From Alnus glutinosa (lineage: Eukaryota; Streptophyta; Magnoliopsida; Fagales; Betulaceae), in the NCBI RefSeq assembly GCF_958979055.1, contig NC_084888.1:2870001-2934000 (forward strand): a stretch of 64,000 bases of DNA, read 5' to 3'. The position numbers and the translations under genes are program-made. Every line of letters begins with the position of its first letter. The first letter of the stretch is position 1. Under the pieces are notes generated by a model. The model was not told the DNA's origin, made no database searches, and saw only the letters and a program-made list of their open reading frames with translations. Shown here in pieces: positions 1 to 11,143 of this stretch.

Positions 1-305
1 GTTTTATTGAATCAAAAGCAAAGAATAATTTTGGCGAAAATAGAATAAAAAGTAAAAAATTTGTTGACCCCAACCCAACCACATGGCACGCCTATGACTC
101 CAATGAACACTATCAATGATAACGCTAGTCATCCAAGAGTGTCCCCCACTTGTCCATGTCCAAAACATGTCCACCGTCCCTCTTTCTCTACTCCCACAGT
201 GATTCTCTCTCTCTCTCTCAGACATTTTCTTCTCTCTTTCGTATTCACCTTAAAATCCAGCTCAAACATACCCAACAACCTTTACTCATTTCACGACCAT
301 CTCGT

Positions 306-345
<40 letters not shown>

Positions 346-450
346 CTGTCACTCTAAAGCATACCCATTTGTGGCCTTATGCTCACTGCAATGCCACGCT
401 TGCTAGATCCGCCATTCTGAGCGAGACCCATTGCTCAAAGCCATCCCGAA
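1..450. promoter_or_regulatory. 5' flank and likely leader of the trypsin-fold gene
   Basis: AT-rich DNA followed by pyrimidine-rich blocks, with CT dinucleotide runs near 205-220 and 303-341, directly upstream of the first ATG. CT-rich stretches of this kind are common in plant core promoters and 5' leaders. No clear TATA box was located and no other gene is supported here. Confidence 0.35.
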
Positions 451-3400
451 ATGGGCGTTCTGGGAGACTCTTGGTGTTTCTGCAAAGGCGTGGGAAAGTC
501 CGAGAGAATGAAAGCCGCCATTTTCTCTAACAAAGCCTCCGCCATGGTCAGAGTCTCCGGCGCCGGCACCGGCACCGGGTTCTTGATCCATCGGAATCTG
601 CTCTTGACCACTCACGCTAATTTTCCGTCCGTGGCAGCTGCCGAGAGTTCCGAGATCTGGCTCCACAACAGTGTCTCCGCGAGCCTTGTTCCTCATAGGT
701 ATTGGTTAATGGGTTCTGCTTGTTTCTTGAGAAAATGTAGTATTTGCCGAGTTTGTTTAGTTACGTTTTTTGGGTACCTTTTTTTTTTTTTTGGGTGATA
801 AACCGTGGTTAAAAATGATGGAAGGTTTCCATTTTGTTTTGGGTTCGTTACTGAATAGTTTGAAAGAAAAACCATCAAGTGAGCAAAGTAGTTACTAGTT
901 GTAGTAGGTGCAGTTGGAATGGAGGTTTTCATTTTTGTGGGTCCCAAAGTTTAAAATTTATAGCTTCATTATTTTCGAATTAATGGAGAAATAATTGTTT
1001 ATTAATTGATTCTGCGTTCTGTGTCGCATGTGATGCTGAATTACTGGCTTTGTTTGTATAGAATTTATGTTAAGCCATGATCTCTGTCATTTTGTGAACT
1101 GTAAAACCAGATTCTAAAATGATCTGCTTATCATAAGGGGATTAAAAAAAAATTGTGAAAAGTACTACTTTTGAAAGAAGAATGGAAAAGAAATAGAAAT
1201 AGATGGAAGAGGATTGAAAATGCAATTAAAAATTGGGTTTAGGCTTATGGTAATATGAAGAGAAAGAAGATGGGTTTCTTCATTGTTTGAGTAATTGAGT
1301 GCTATGACTATGACTTTTGAATTGACTTTGAGCTATTAAAAAACATTTCCAATTCTGACTTTGTATGACATACCTTTTAGTAAGTGTTTGAATTTGAGGT
1401 GGATTAAAAGCGATTTGCAATGAAAACTACTATTAACTTGCCACTGTTCAGGACTTTTCATCTTTCGATATATATGTGTAACAATTTTAAAATTCAATAA
1501 ATGAAGGATTCTCCTGTTGTTAGGGGCATCTTACTGCATAGTTTATTTAAATGCCTTAATCAAACTATTGCATTTCTTAGGCTATGTTACATGGGCTTAA
1601 GTATAAGGATAGGTGCTTGTATGTGTCTAATTGTTGCACTCATCCAATTCCAAAATCTCTAGTCATGGGGACATTTCTGAAATTTTGTAGATTTTTCTTT
1701 TTCTATACCCTTTGATATCACTCACAAGCATGTCTTCATGGTCATTAACTCTGTATATCAATATTCCCTAGGAGTGGAATGTAACCATCAATTTGTATCT
1801 TTTACGCTCAAGACTGTGCCTAGACTATGTTGTATGACTGTTTGTGTAGCAAGACATTTCTCATCCCATTCTTTTTTCTTTTTTATAAGCATAGAGCTAC
1901 TATATAGATGATAGTAGGATAATCTTAAGTAAATACCTTACAAAGGGGTCACTAATTGCACCTTTTTATGTAAGTGTTACCTATTGCACCTAGAACATAC
2001 CAAAAAAAAAAAAAGAAATCAAAAGGAATAAGTGAAGTTACCTTTTACATGAAATAATTTTGATCTAGTTAATTTATTTTAGTAAGCCATTGCTATTTAT
2101 AGAATTATGATTGAACATTGTTTAGAACTCAAACTTGGGTAATTGACAGACAGTTGCCTAGGTGACTTCATTGTGGACAAGTGAAAAAAAAAAAGTATTG
2201 GGATTCAGATATTAGATGCTTGGGTACAAAACATATTTTCCTTTGTTATCTAAGCTTTTCTATAAAGGATTCTTATCTTTGAGTACATGCGTGTCAGGGT
2301 GTGTGCCAAAAAAATTCTTATCATGCTATTATGCTAATGTAGTAATTATCTACATCTTTGTGGATTGGTGTGTTCTTTTACCCATTTTCCCATCTGGCGA
2401 TCACACTGCCATGCCTTCAAAGATATAATAGCTTTTAATGCTTGATATAATACATACGTAAGTAAATATTTATATTCGGAAAGTTGGTTGGAGATTGAGA
2501 GAGAATCTGACTCTTATATTTAAAGCTTTAGTTGGCACTGCTGCCACTCTATTTTCCACTTTGAAATAACACTGCTATGCCTTCAAAGATATGAGAACTT
2601 TGAATGCTTAATTTGATACACACATAAGTACATATGTATATACAGAAAATTACTTGTGGATTGAAGGAGGGGCTGTCTCTTGTTACAAGCCTTCCTTGGC
2701 ATCACCACCACTCTAATGTTGGCTTCCTGGCCCTACTGCGACTACCACTCTTTGAACTTCTCTCACCATCTTCTTGACAGAAACAAATGCAACTGCATTG
2801 TTCACTTGCTGTCTGCTCTATTTACTATTGTAAAGATTAGGTTCAGTTCTTGCTTGGATTGGAGAGAAGCAAATCTAGGTTTGACTTGTTTATCATATGA
2901 TCTTTGAAACTAGTGATAAATGCAAGATAAAGAAGCCATAACTGCAACGTCCCAGATATTATACCTATTACAAATCAATATCTAGGCGTGCTACTCTACC
3001 TCCTTGCCCTTTAGGAATACTTTTTAACATATTGCAATGGGAAAATATAAACTAAGAGACTGGAACAATGGATAAATTTAGAACTTTTCTATTACGTGCA
3101 TTCGAGTTCACTAGAGATCTAATCAGCTGGAAATCACGATGAGCATTACATAACTTGTTACATCAATATTCCTTTCATGATAATCCTCGTACCTATCAGC
3201 TATACACATCATATTGCTCACTTGCAATTCTACATAAATTATATTGTGTTTTATACCTTAGACCTTACTACCGTTAGCTCAAAAATTCCTGACCTTTGTC
3301 GTTGTTGTCCCATCGTCTTATACTGCTCTAACCTGACTCTGTAAACAATGTTTACAGGTAGATTGATGAGTTCATGACTCAGTAAGCAAGCAAGCTAGCT

Positions 3401-6400
3401 GGTGCTAGTGCGTGACTGTGTGAACATATCATAACTCAATCATGACATAAATACTTGTTTCTAGAAATCTTTGCAACATTTTTCTAAAAACCTTCATTTG
3501 TAAACACTTTCATATTTTTGCTGAAATCATAAAACCGCTTTGCTAAAATCATACTTTAATAAACCTTTTTTGTAAACATACCTTTCTTAAAACACATCTC
3601 TTTTATCATAAAACCATCTATATCTCAAACAAATCCATAAACTTATATCATCACATAGAAATCACGTTACTGCTAAACATTACATATTGCTATAACTTTA
3701 AAACATGGTGGCTTCTGCGATTTATTTTCTTTACTATATTTATATTCTTTATACTTTTCCTTATCTTTTAACTTTACTCTTTTTCCTTTTCCTTTTCTTT
3801 ATCATCGCTCTAATTAACCCCTGGAGTCAAGGTTGGACTTCTTGCGATTAGCCCCTTTCAGCAAGATTGACCCGCTCAACCCCTCTGTACGTTTGCCCTG
3901 TGCACCAACCCCTTTGCTTAGGGCTCTGCGTGGGAGATAATCCACCACGGGGCCACACTCTCTGGCACACTCTCTGGAGTGTTGCACTGCCCACTTTTAG
4001 AAATTCATAAACATTTTTACACACGCAGTATTGGTGGTTCATTTCCTTTACTTTCTTTATTACCTTTTATTTCCTTTAACTTTTATACATATACATAGTT
4101 ATAAAACCATTTTACTGCTTAGCCCTTTTCTTATCTCATAAACCTTAGAAAACATGCATATTATAACACATATGAAAACATTGTAGTAAAACATACATCA
4201 TTCGTAATAACATTTGTAAACCAGTTCTCCCCACACATTTCATGCATAAAACATTTTCATCATTTCCATAAAACATAACATAAAACTTTGTTCAAATAAC
4301 CCAAGTCGACATTCATAAAATACTAGCACAAACGTAGACCCGCTTACCTCAATTGCTTAATCCCCTCTATACCTTAACCGCGCAGCGCATTGTTCCATCG
4401 CTCATGACTAGTCCCTTGAATGTCCCCTTGCTTGAAGATCTACAATAGCGTCACACAATTTTCTTAATATATAGGTCCCATTTAAAATCCTAGCTTTCAA
4501 AGACACTCTAATTCTTTAGTTCCTTTAACTGACTTTCCCAAAGTCATTATTCTTATTTTCATCCCTATGTAGTTTTTCTCACTTTCCTTAAAACTAGGGT
4601 TAGGCTTTGCAGCTAAACCTTTGTTGCTTTACTTATTTCCCTTACAAAAACCTACCTCACTTCAACTTCAAACTCTCTTTCTTTTCACAGAAAACCTTCA
4701 CTTTCCATTCCTGAGTAATCCCGTTCGAACAAGGTTTGAACGAAACTCTTAGAGCTTTCCTCATTTGAACAGTTGGCGATCGCAGTTGCGATTGGGGCTC
4801 CTTGGAAGTGCCTTGTTCGAACAGTTACCCGCAGAACACAAACTCTCCACATGAAATCATTCCCTTTCTCCAAATTTTCACAGCACCTTATCAACCAACA
4901 TACCACACTCATATATCAATTCCATGCCCAAAATCCAGCCTTTGATCCAACCACACAACACATCCAAACTTTACTCCACAACTCCAACTAAAACCTCGAA
5001 GTAAAACCATAATCATTTTCTCGCGCTTTTGCCTCGCCCTACCACGTGGAGATTTCTTCTCGTTTGAACGGAGCACTTGTTTCGTTTGAATGCGGTCAAC
5101 CCAAACTTAGTGAAATGTGGAGATTCCTTTTGTTCGAACACGCCTATTCTCATTCAAATGCCATGCCACTGATCCGAAATTTCAAAGCCTCTAACTTGGA
5201 AATTCTTCTCCGTTTTAGATAAACCTACGAGCCTCGATGTGCTCTATCTACTTTCACCAAAATCTATGTTTATTTTATCGTTTTTATTTATTTATTTCAA
5301 ATTTCTATTTTCCGTTATCATTTAACTTGCTGGGTGTTACAATAACTGGATCAAGGTTTCAAATTTCTACAATAACTGGATCCAATTTAATCGAGGTTTG
5401 ATTAAATTTGATTCTTCTTGGACTTTGATCTATATTATAGACAGCACCTTGATTGGAATAATTGGGGGGACCTCCAAGGCTCCAACTTTTTTCCCATCAG
5501 TGATACCATGCTATAGTTAATGAATGGGCGATTTTTTTTATGACATTTTTTTCTTTCTAATTCTTATGGACCAGTAGATCAGGCAATATGTAACGTTTAA
5601 GTTCTTTATTTGGTTGCATTATTTTAATCAATTTCAACATTAAATTAATTTTCTTCTGGTGAATTACTCTTCCTCGACGTCATTGAAACATGCGTAATAT
5701 GAGAGTGATTGACGTGCTAAATAAGGTGAGACCTGTGGTGATTTAAATCCCTTGTTTATCCTTTTTTAATTTTTAATTTTTTAATTTTTTAATTTTTTAA
5801 TTTTTTAATTTTTTAATTTTTTTGGGCAATCCTTTGTTTATCCAAATTGAAGAACCTTTTTTCTTTTCTTGGCCACACTTTCAGGTAAATAGGCTAACTA
5901 TGACATATTTTACACTTTTTGGCAATATGCAATAAATCTGCACCGTGGCCCTAAATGTAGGTTGGAGGTAATCCTTTCTCTACTTTGCTTGTAGAGTCAA
6001 TGGGAGAAAGGAACTCTAGAATTCAAGGCCTAGTGTTCAATTGGGAGACTTTGGGGCTGGGATTCTAACATTTCTTTGTACTAGGTTTATTTTCTAAATT
6101 TGTAGTTACCATCTGTTATCTTGGTTGGACCTTTTATCAATGAGTAGCTAGCTATGTCATGGTGCACCTCTAGGATTGGTGTCCCACACCCCTGGATCCC
6201 TTAAACAAACTTTTATTATCAAAACAGGATAATTAAAAAGCAATAAGAACATTGTTATCATAATGATGCAAGTCTCTTATGTTATAATTTGATTCAATTA
6301 ACATCAGATTTTATGTTGAGTATGATGAATGTGTGATTCTCTTATTGTAGGCTAATGTAAGGAATGAGATCTAGCGACTTTCCTCTCCTATAATATTTAT

Positions 6401-7921
6401 TTATTTTATTATATTTTGGTGACTTTCCTTCATGGATTATGCTAGGCTTTGTATTATTAGGAATTCTCTAATGCATTTATTTTCTCGTGTTCATTGACTG
6501 ATTGCAGGTTTTTCATCACCAGCTCTGTTTTAGATCTTACAATAGTGGGTTTAGATTCCATCGATGGAGATTCAAATGCCCAGGGACAGCAGCCTCACTA
6601 CTTGAAAACATGTTCTAAACCAAATCTGGATCTGGGAAGTGTGGTTTACCTCTTAGGCTACACAGAGAAAAATGAATTGACAGTTGGTGAAGGAAAGGTG
6701 GTGATCGCCACTGACAATCTCATAAAATTGTCAACAGATGGAGTAATATGGAGCCCTGGGTCCGCTGGATTTGATGCACAAGGCAATCTTGCATTCATGA
6801 TCTGTGATCCTATGAAACTAGCCACATCTCCAAATACCAAGTCCTCTTCAACTTCATCATCATCCTCGTCATCTTGGAAGAAGGATCCTCCTATGCAACC
6901 TCCTATGCAATTTGGTATACCTATTCCCATTGTCTGTGACTGGTTAAATCAGCATTGGGAGGGCAGCCTCGATGAACTTAACAAACCAAAGTTGCCTATC
7001 ATTCGATTGATGTCTGCAGGCCAAAAAAGTGAGCATTCTTGTGCTTCATTCACGGTGCGTCAAGTTTTTAAGTCAACAGAAGCCGATTATGATGGAACCC
7101 CTTCCTCATCAAATATAATCTCAAAAGCTAGGGATCAGCCTGGGCCAAGCTGTTCTGCTCCAGCTAATAATGTTGAAGGAGAAACCCGGACAAATGATTT
7201 GCATGCAACCCATGTGCAGGGAATCCCAACTCCGGAAATATATGAATCACCAAGGTTAACTTCAGTTCCTGTTAGGAAGAACGAAAGTGCACAAATCCAG
7301 CTCTTGGATATTAATTTTCCTCCAAGGGTTGTGAAAGCAGCAGTACTGCCTCAGCCAGCCAAACGGCGGCCCCATAGCTCAGATGAGAATTGTGTCAAGG
7401 AACTTCCTCCAAAGAGCCCATTAAGAGAAGACCAAATCAAGGATGAGGGAGTTACCTGTGCCCGTGCAGATGCTGAGGTTTCCTCAACAGGTTCTGTGAA
7501 TGGGGCACAAAGTGAGGTCCAGTCTTGTTCATCTCCGATAGATGTTTCAGAGGTGCAGAATGGGTATAGCAGTGAGGGAGAGACTACCATGTACTCTGCA
7601 GAAACTGCTGAGAGTCGAAATTATACAAGTCCTAGAGAGGGAAAGTTTCAGCCAGTGGGACGGAGCCAGAGTTGTGTAAGTTACAATAGATCGGGGATTG
7701 TCCAGAGAAACTCGGTGGCTCGGAGAGCACTACTAGAGAAGCAGAGGAGCTTCATTCATGGAAGGAAGATGTATTCACAAGCAGCAACTTCTCAAAGGAG
7801 CAACGACTATTTCAGCCCAACTGTATCCTCAATCATGAAGAAGCGGAACGATTTGGAGCAGCCCAGCAGACCCCGGCAAAGGCAAAGTGCCGTTCATTCT
7901 TCTCCGAGATGGATGTTTTAA
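451..7921 (+). CDS. Trypsin-like serine peptidase-fold protein, 553 aa, two exons
   Basis: Exons 451-698 and 6508-7921. The split codon (ag|g, Arg83) joins in frame across GT..AG borders. Residues about 35-185 look like a chymotrypsin/HtrA-type fold. A glycine-rich strand (GTGTGFLI) leads to the His55 box (LLTTHANFPS); an acidic LDLTIVGLD segment supplies Asp92; WSPGSAGFD places Ser168 where the nucleophile belongs. The serine motif is GSAG rather than the classical GDSGG, so the protein may be a weak or inactive peptidase. After about residue 260 the chain is Ser/Pro-rich and looks disordered, with basic patches to the C-terminus. No transit peptide or membrane segment is obvious. The substrate is unknown. 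The 5.8-kb intron is swollen by a solo LTR. Plant proteins of this type are usually annotated only as trypsin-like; I give no symbol. Confidence 0.85.
2403..2690. repeat. Diverged tandem duplication, period about 167 bp
   Basis: Inside intron 1 of the trypsin-fold gene. The motif cactgcYatgccttcaaaga occurs at 2403 and again at 2570. Both copies continue with similar text: an aatgctt box, an ataYata/cataagta box, then ttggRgattga. The copies have diverged considerably, so this is an old local duplication. Confidence 0.55.
2943..5341. mobile_element. Solo LTR, about 2.4 kb, probably Ty3/gypsy class
   Basis: The segment begins TGCAACGTCC and ends GGGTGTTACA, the TG..CA inverted ends of a plant LTR. 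It is flanked on both sides by the same five bases, ATAAC (2938-2942 and 5342-5346), as expected of an integrase-made target duplication. No gag-pol sequence lies inside. It is therefore best read as a solo LTR left after LTR-LTR recombination. The large LTR size and the TGYAACRYCC start suggest Ty3/gypsy, but family assignment is an inference. It lies within intron 1 of the trypsin-fold gene and makes up about 40% of that intron. Age cannot be estimated without the partner LTR. Confidence 0.75.
5766..5822. repeat. Microsatellite, (A2T6)-type
   Basis: Seven or so consecutive copies of an eight-base aatttttt unit in intron 1 of the trypsin-fold gene. Confidence 0.85.
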
Positions 7922-9476
7922 TTGATTCTTGACTGGTATGATACCCAAAAAGAGGTCAACAACAAAATTATAGTGTTTTTACAGTGTTTAAATCAATGTC
8001 CATTTAATCTGCCACTTTGGTATATACTGTGACTATGTGCAGTGGTGAATAAGAAAATTCAGTCATCTTACTAGTTCCATGTTGCATTTTCTTTTTTCTT
8101 TTATGGAGATTAAATTCCAGGTTGACAGTTCTTGCAAGAAACTTCAAGGAAAGATGACTGGTTAATGCAAATAGGATAATATGCAGTGCTGATGAATTGT
8201 CTACTCCTCCAAGCTTTGTATTTGAAATGCGCCTTTGAATCATTTTTCCCTGAATGTAAAATTCACCACCTTGAAGCATAACAGAGATGCAGATCCGGAT
8301 GCTTCACAAGATCTTGACAAATCCTGCTTAAACAATCCTCTTTAGGCAATTGGTGCATATGGGGGGGGGGGGGGGGGTATGCAACATGCTATAAAGTAAC
8401 TTGGAATTGGAATGTTGAGAGAACTCAGGAAGTTGTTAGGTGCTTTAAAGTTGAATAGAGCAGATGATTGGAAACAAGTTGTTGGACTGAATGGTTGCAC
8501 CTCCCGAAAGGGAAATGATTTTTGGGGGACATTTTACGGTCCCCCAACCGCCATTTTAAATTAAAAAATTATTTTTGTTTTCATAAAAAGCAACTTTTGA
8601 TGTGACCATCAAAAGTTGCTTTTTGATAAAAAAAAAAAAACCGTCTTTTAATGAAAAGTAACCCGTTCCCTGTTAATCACTGCTCCCTCTTGAAACCTTG
8701 GTGAAGCCCAAGGCCAGGTGCTTCAAAATTTACCTAATCCATTAATACCCAAAATTTAGCAAGTCTAAGAAAGGGGAATCGTAATTCATCTATCTCATAG
8801 TGGAATGATATCAAAAAACTTTAACCATACCCTCATTTCTCAAGAAAGAAGGAAGAAGAAGAACTTCAACCATACTATACTGGATAGACTGTAGTTTTGC
8901 AGGATTGAAAGGAGGCAATAAACCTACCCTACAAGAGTTACGAGGCCAAAACCATGGGCAGTTTTAAGAGGATTGCCTTTCTATATATTGTTTTGTTGTT
9001 GGCCGGTGATTTAGGTATTACATTCAGTAAAACCAAAAGAATTTTCAATTGTGGCCTGAAATAAAGGTGCATATGTCCCAAATTTCATTCGCTGTCAAGG
9101 CAGTCTGTTTTGCATGGTGAAGTGATTAAACTTTCAAACTGGTCAATTTAAGTGAAGTTACATCTTTGAGAGTATCTGAATATGTTGCTTCTTCATTTGC
9201 TTATAATTATTTTTCAATGCATTTCTTTACAATCAGGCACAAAACTAATTTTTATATTGGAAATCCAGATAAAACTCTAAAATAATTGGTTAGGATTAAA
9301 TCTTTATATAAGTTCCTGCACAAACGCATGCTTTTTTATAGTAATATTTATATCCAAAAATTAAAATGTTATTCAAAGCTTATACAAAAATATATCTTGT
9401 CAACTTTAAAGTGGACAAATCGGATCAATATTTTGATTAATAAGTGCCCAAATTTAGCTATTGCACACAATAACAA

Positions 9477-9507
<31 letters not shown>

Positions 9508-10395
9508 TTTTTTTATTCTTCATATTTACATAAAACCTAACGAAGTCCTACTTTTTTCTGTCAATTTATCATATAAACAGAGTGATAAGATTTTAAACTT
9601 GACCCAAGGCTTTTGTTTCTTTGTTTGAATATCCCTCTCTTTGTACTCAAGTACAAAGAGACTCTTGGAGCCCTTTCCTTCAGAAAGCCCGTCTCTCCTT
9701 TTCCCTCCTTACGTAAGTTTCCCTCCCTCTCCCTTCCTTTTCCCCTCTCCTTCACTGGATCTCCACAGATGATTCCCTTATTTTGCTTATGGAGACCCAA
9801 AGATCAAGTTGTAAATCGAGTTGTAGTGTCCGCCAAGCTAACTTCGTTAGGTTCCTCCCTCACCGGAGAACGTAGCAGTGCTTCTCTTTGGCGACTTCGA
9901 TCTAGCCACCAGCAGTGCTCATCTCTCTGTTGTGGTCTCAAGTTTGCTTGTTGTTGCAATAGGTGCCGTTTCAGACAGTTCAATCTCTGGAGTCTGGATT
10001 GTTCCTAGAAATTGCTATTTTAGGCGGCCTCGTTCTTGGCCCGTGTGCCAAGAATCTATTGGGCCGGGACATTCATTTGGCCCATTCCAAATAATTCTTT
10101 GGTTTTTCTTGCATTGTTTTGTTGGACTAGGTAACTAGGGCTTCTGTTGTTTAAACAAAATAAATAAATAAAATAAAATAAAATCAAAAGCATGATTAAA
10201 TATACCATAATAAATTTTCTGAGTACTCGACTGGAAAAGTGTGAAATATACCAATTTTTTGTTTTTAAGATATTTGAAGGGCAGTCCATTTTTCGTTGTC
10301 ATGGCCTCCATTTCTTTCTACCAAAAATCACCATTTATTCTCTTGGCCCACAAAAAGTACGACCAAGAGACCGTAGATTGAATGAAATCCATTTC
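7922..10395. other. Intergenic stretch, no gene seen
   Basis: It holds the 3' flank of the trypsin-fold gene, a 17-base G run (8361-8377), a perfect 18-bp hairpin (8585-8624), an (aat)n microsatellite near 9476-9507 and a 12-bp-arm palindrome at 9635-9660 (tctctttgtact on each side of CA). Pyrimidine-rich DNA at 9,610-9,780 resembles a leader or an old repeat, but no coding chain could be built. Confidence 0.5.
8585..8624. repeat. Perfect 18-bp hairpin with a 4-nt loop
   Basis: Arm aaaaagcaacttttgatg (8585-8602), loop tgac, then its exact complement (8607-8624). A smaller inverted pair (gggggac .. gtccccc) lies about 50 bp upstream, and poly-A follows. This may be the core of a small MITE. 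Confidence 0.7.
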
Positions 10396-10784
10396 GGCCT
10401 TGTTTGATTCCCACCTTCCCTCTCCCCCCAAAATTTCCCCCCACCCCCGGGCCCACACCCAGCTTACCAAAGGACAAGGCAAATGACCAAAGGACCCCAA
10501 ATTTTAAAAGCCCCTGTAATTTTCATCACTTCATCCAGCTTTTCTTGAAGACTTGTCCAATCCAACGCTGCCTTGTACAGGTGTGTCTAAAAGACCAATT
10601 TGCCCTCCATCTCCATAGCATCCCCATACCAGCATTCCGGATGGGTTCGTCTTTCTCCAGATTTGAACCTTCTTCGTCTTTCTCCAGAAGAAATCATCCA
10701 CCTTCATCTTCTTTCCTCTTCCATTTTCAGCCACCTGAACCTGTGCAACTTGGGCAGAAATCCTTCCACTTTCAAGGAGACCCC
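10396..10784 (+). repeat. Left terminal inverted repeat of the Harbinger element, 389 bp
   Basis: Matches the complement of 20,065-20,453 without gaps. Three substitutions were found by reading both strands: near cccctgYaattt, gtgtgtcYaaaag and ccccaYacc. Identity is about 99.2%. The repeat is C-rich at its outer end and CT-rich inside. It lies upstream of ORF1 and probably contributes its promoter. Confidence 0.9.
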
Positions 10785-11143
10785 CCGTCCTCCTCCAATA
10801 TTTTCAATTGCAGATGAATTTGTGTATCCCTTTCCTAACAGTAATAAGCATCTCTAAACAGTTTGATTCTTCTGTGGCCTAGCATTCAGTCTACTCAAAT
10901 CACGTGGGAACCAAACGCTCCATCAATGTAGTCTGGCCTGTCACCTACTCGATTTCAGAGTGTCATAACGCTCACTTTGGTCAGTTATTTTTCGAAACCC
11001 AAATCAACCGTGCGATACGCTGCAGAGCTTTGGCTCACCCATCAGCTCACCCATCCGCTCAACCTGTTGAATTTCGATTTCTACAACCCCACATCACTCT
11101 CCTATAAGTGAATCCATCATCTTCCATAAATCACCAAGTGACG

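Noticed and set aside
10404-10857. Open frames in the Harbinger end repeats (and the mirrored ones at 19,953-20,631)
   Set aside because: The same frames appear in both inverted repeats and carry Pro/Ser/Phe-rich low-complexity chains without domain content. They are terminal-repeat DNA, not genes.
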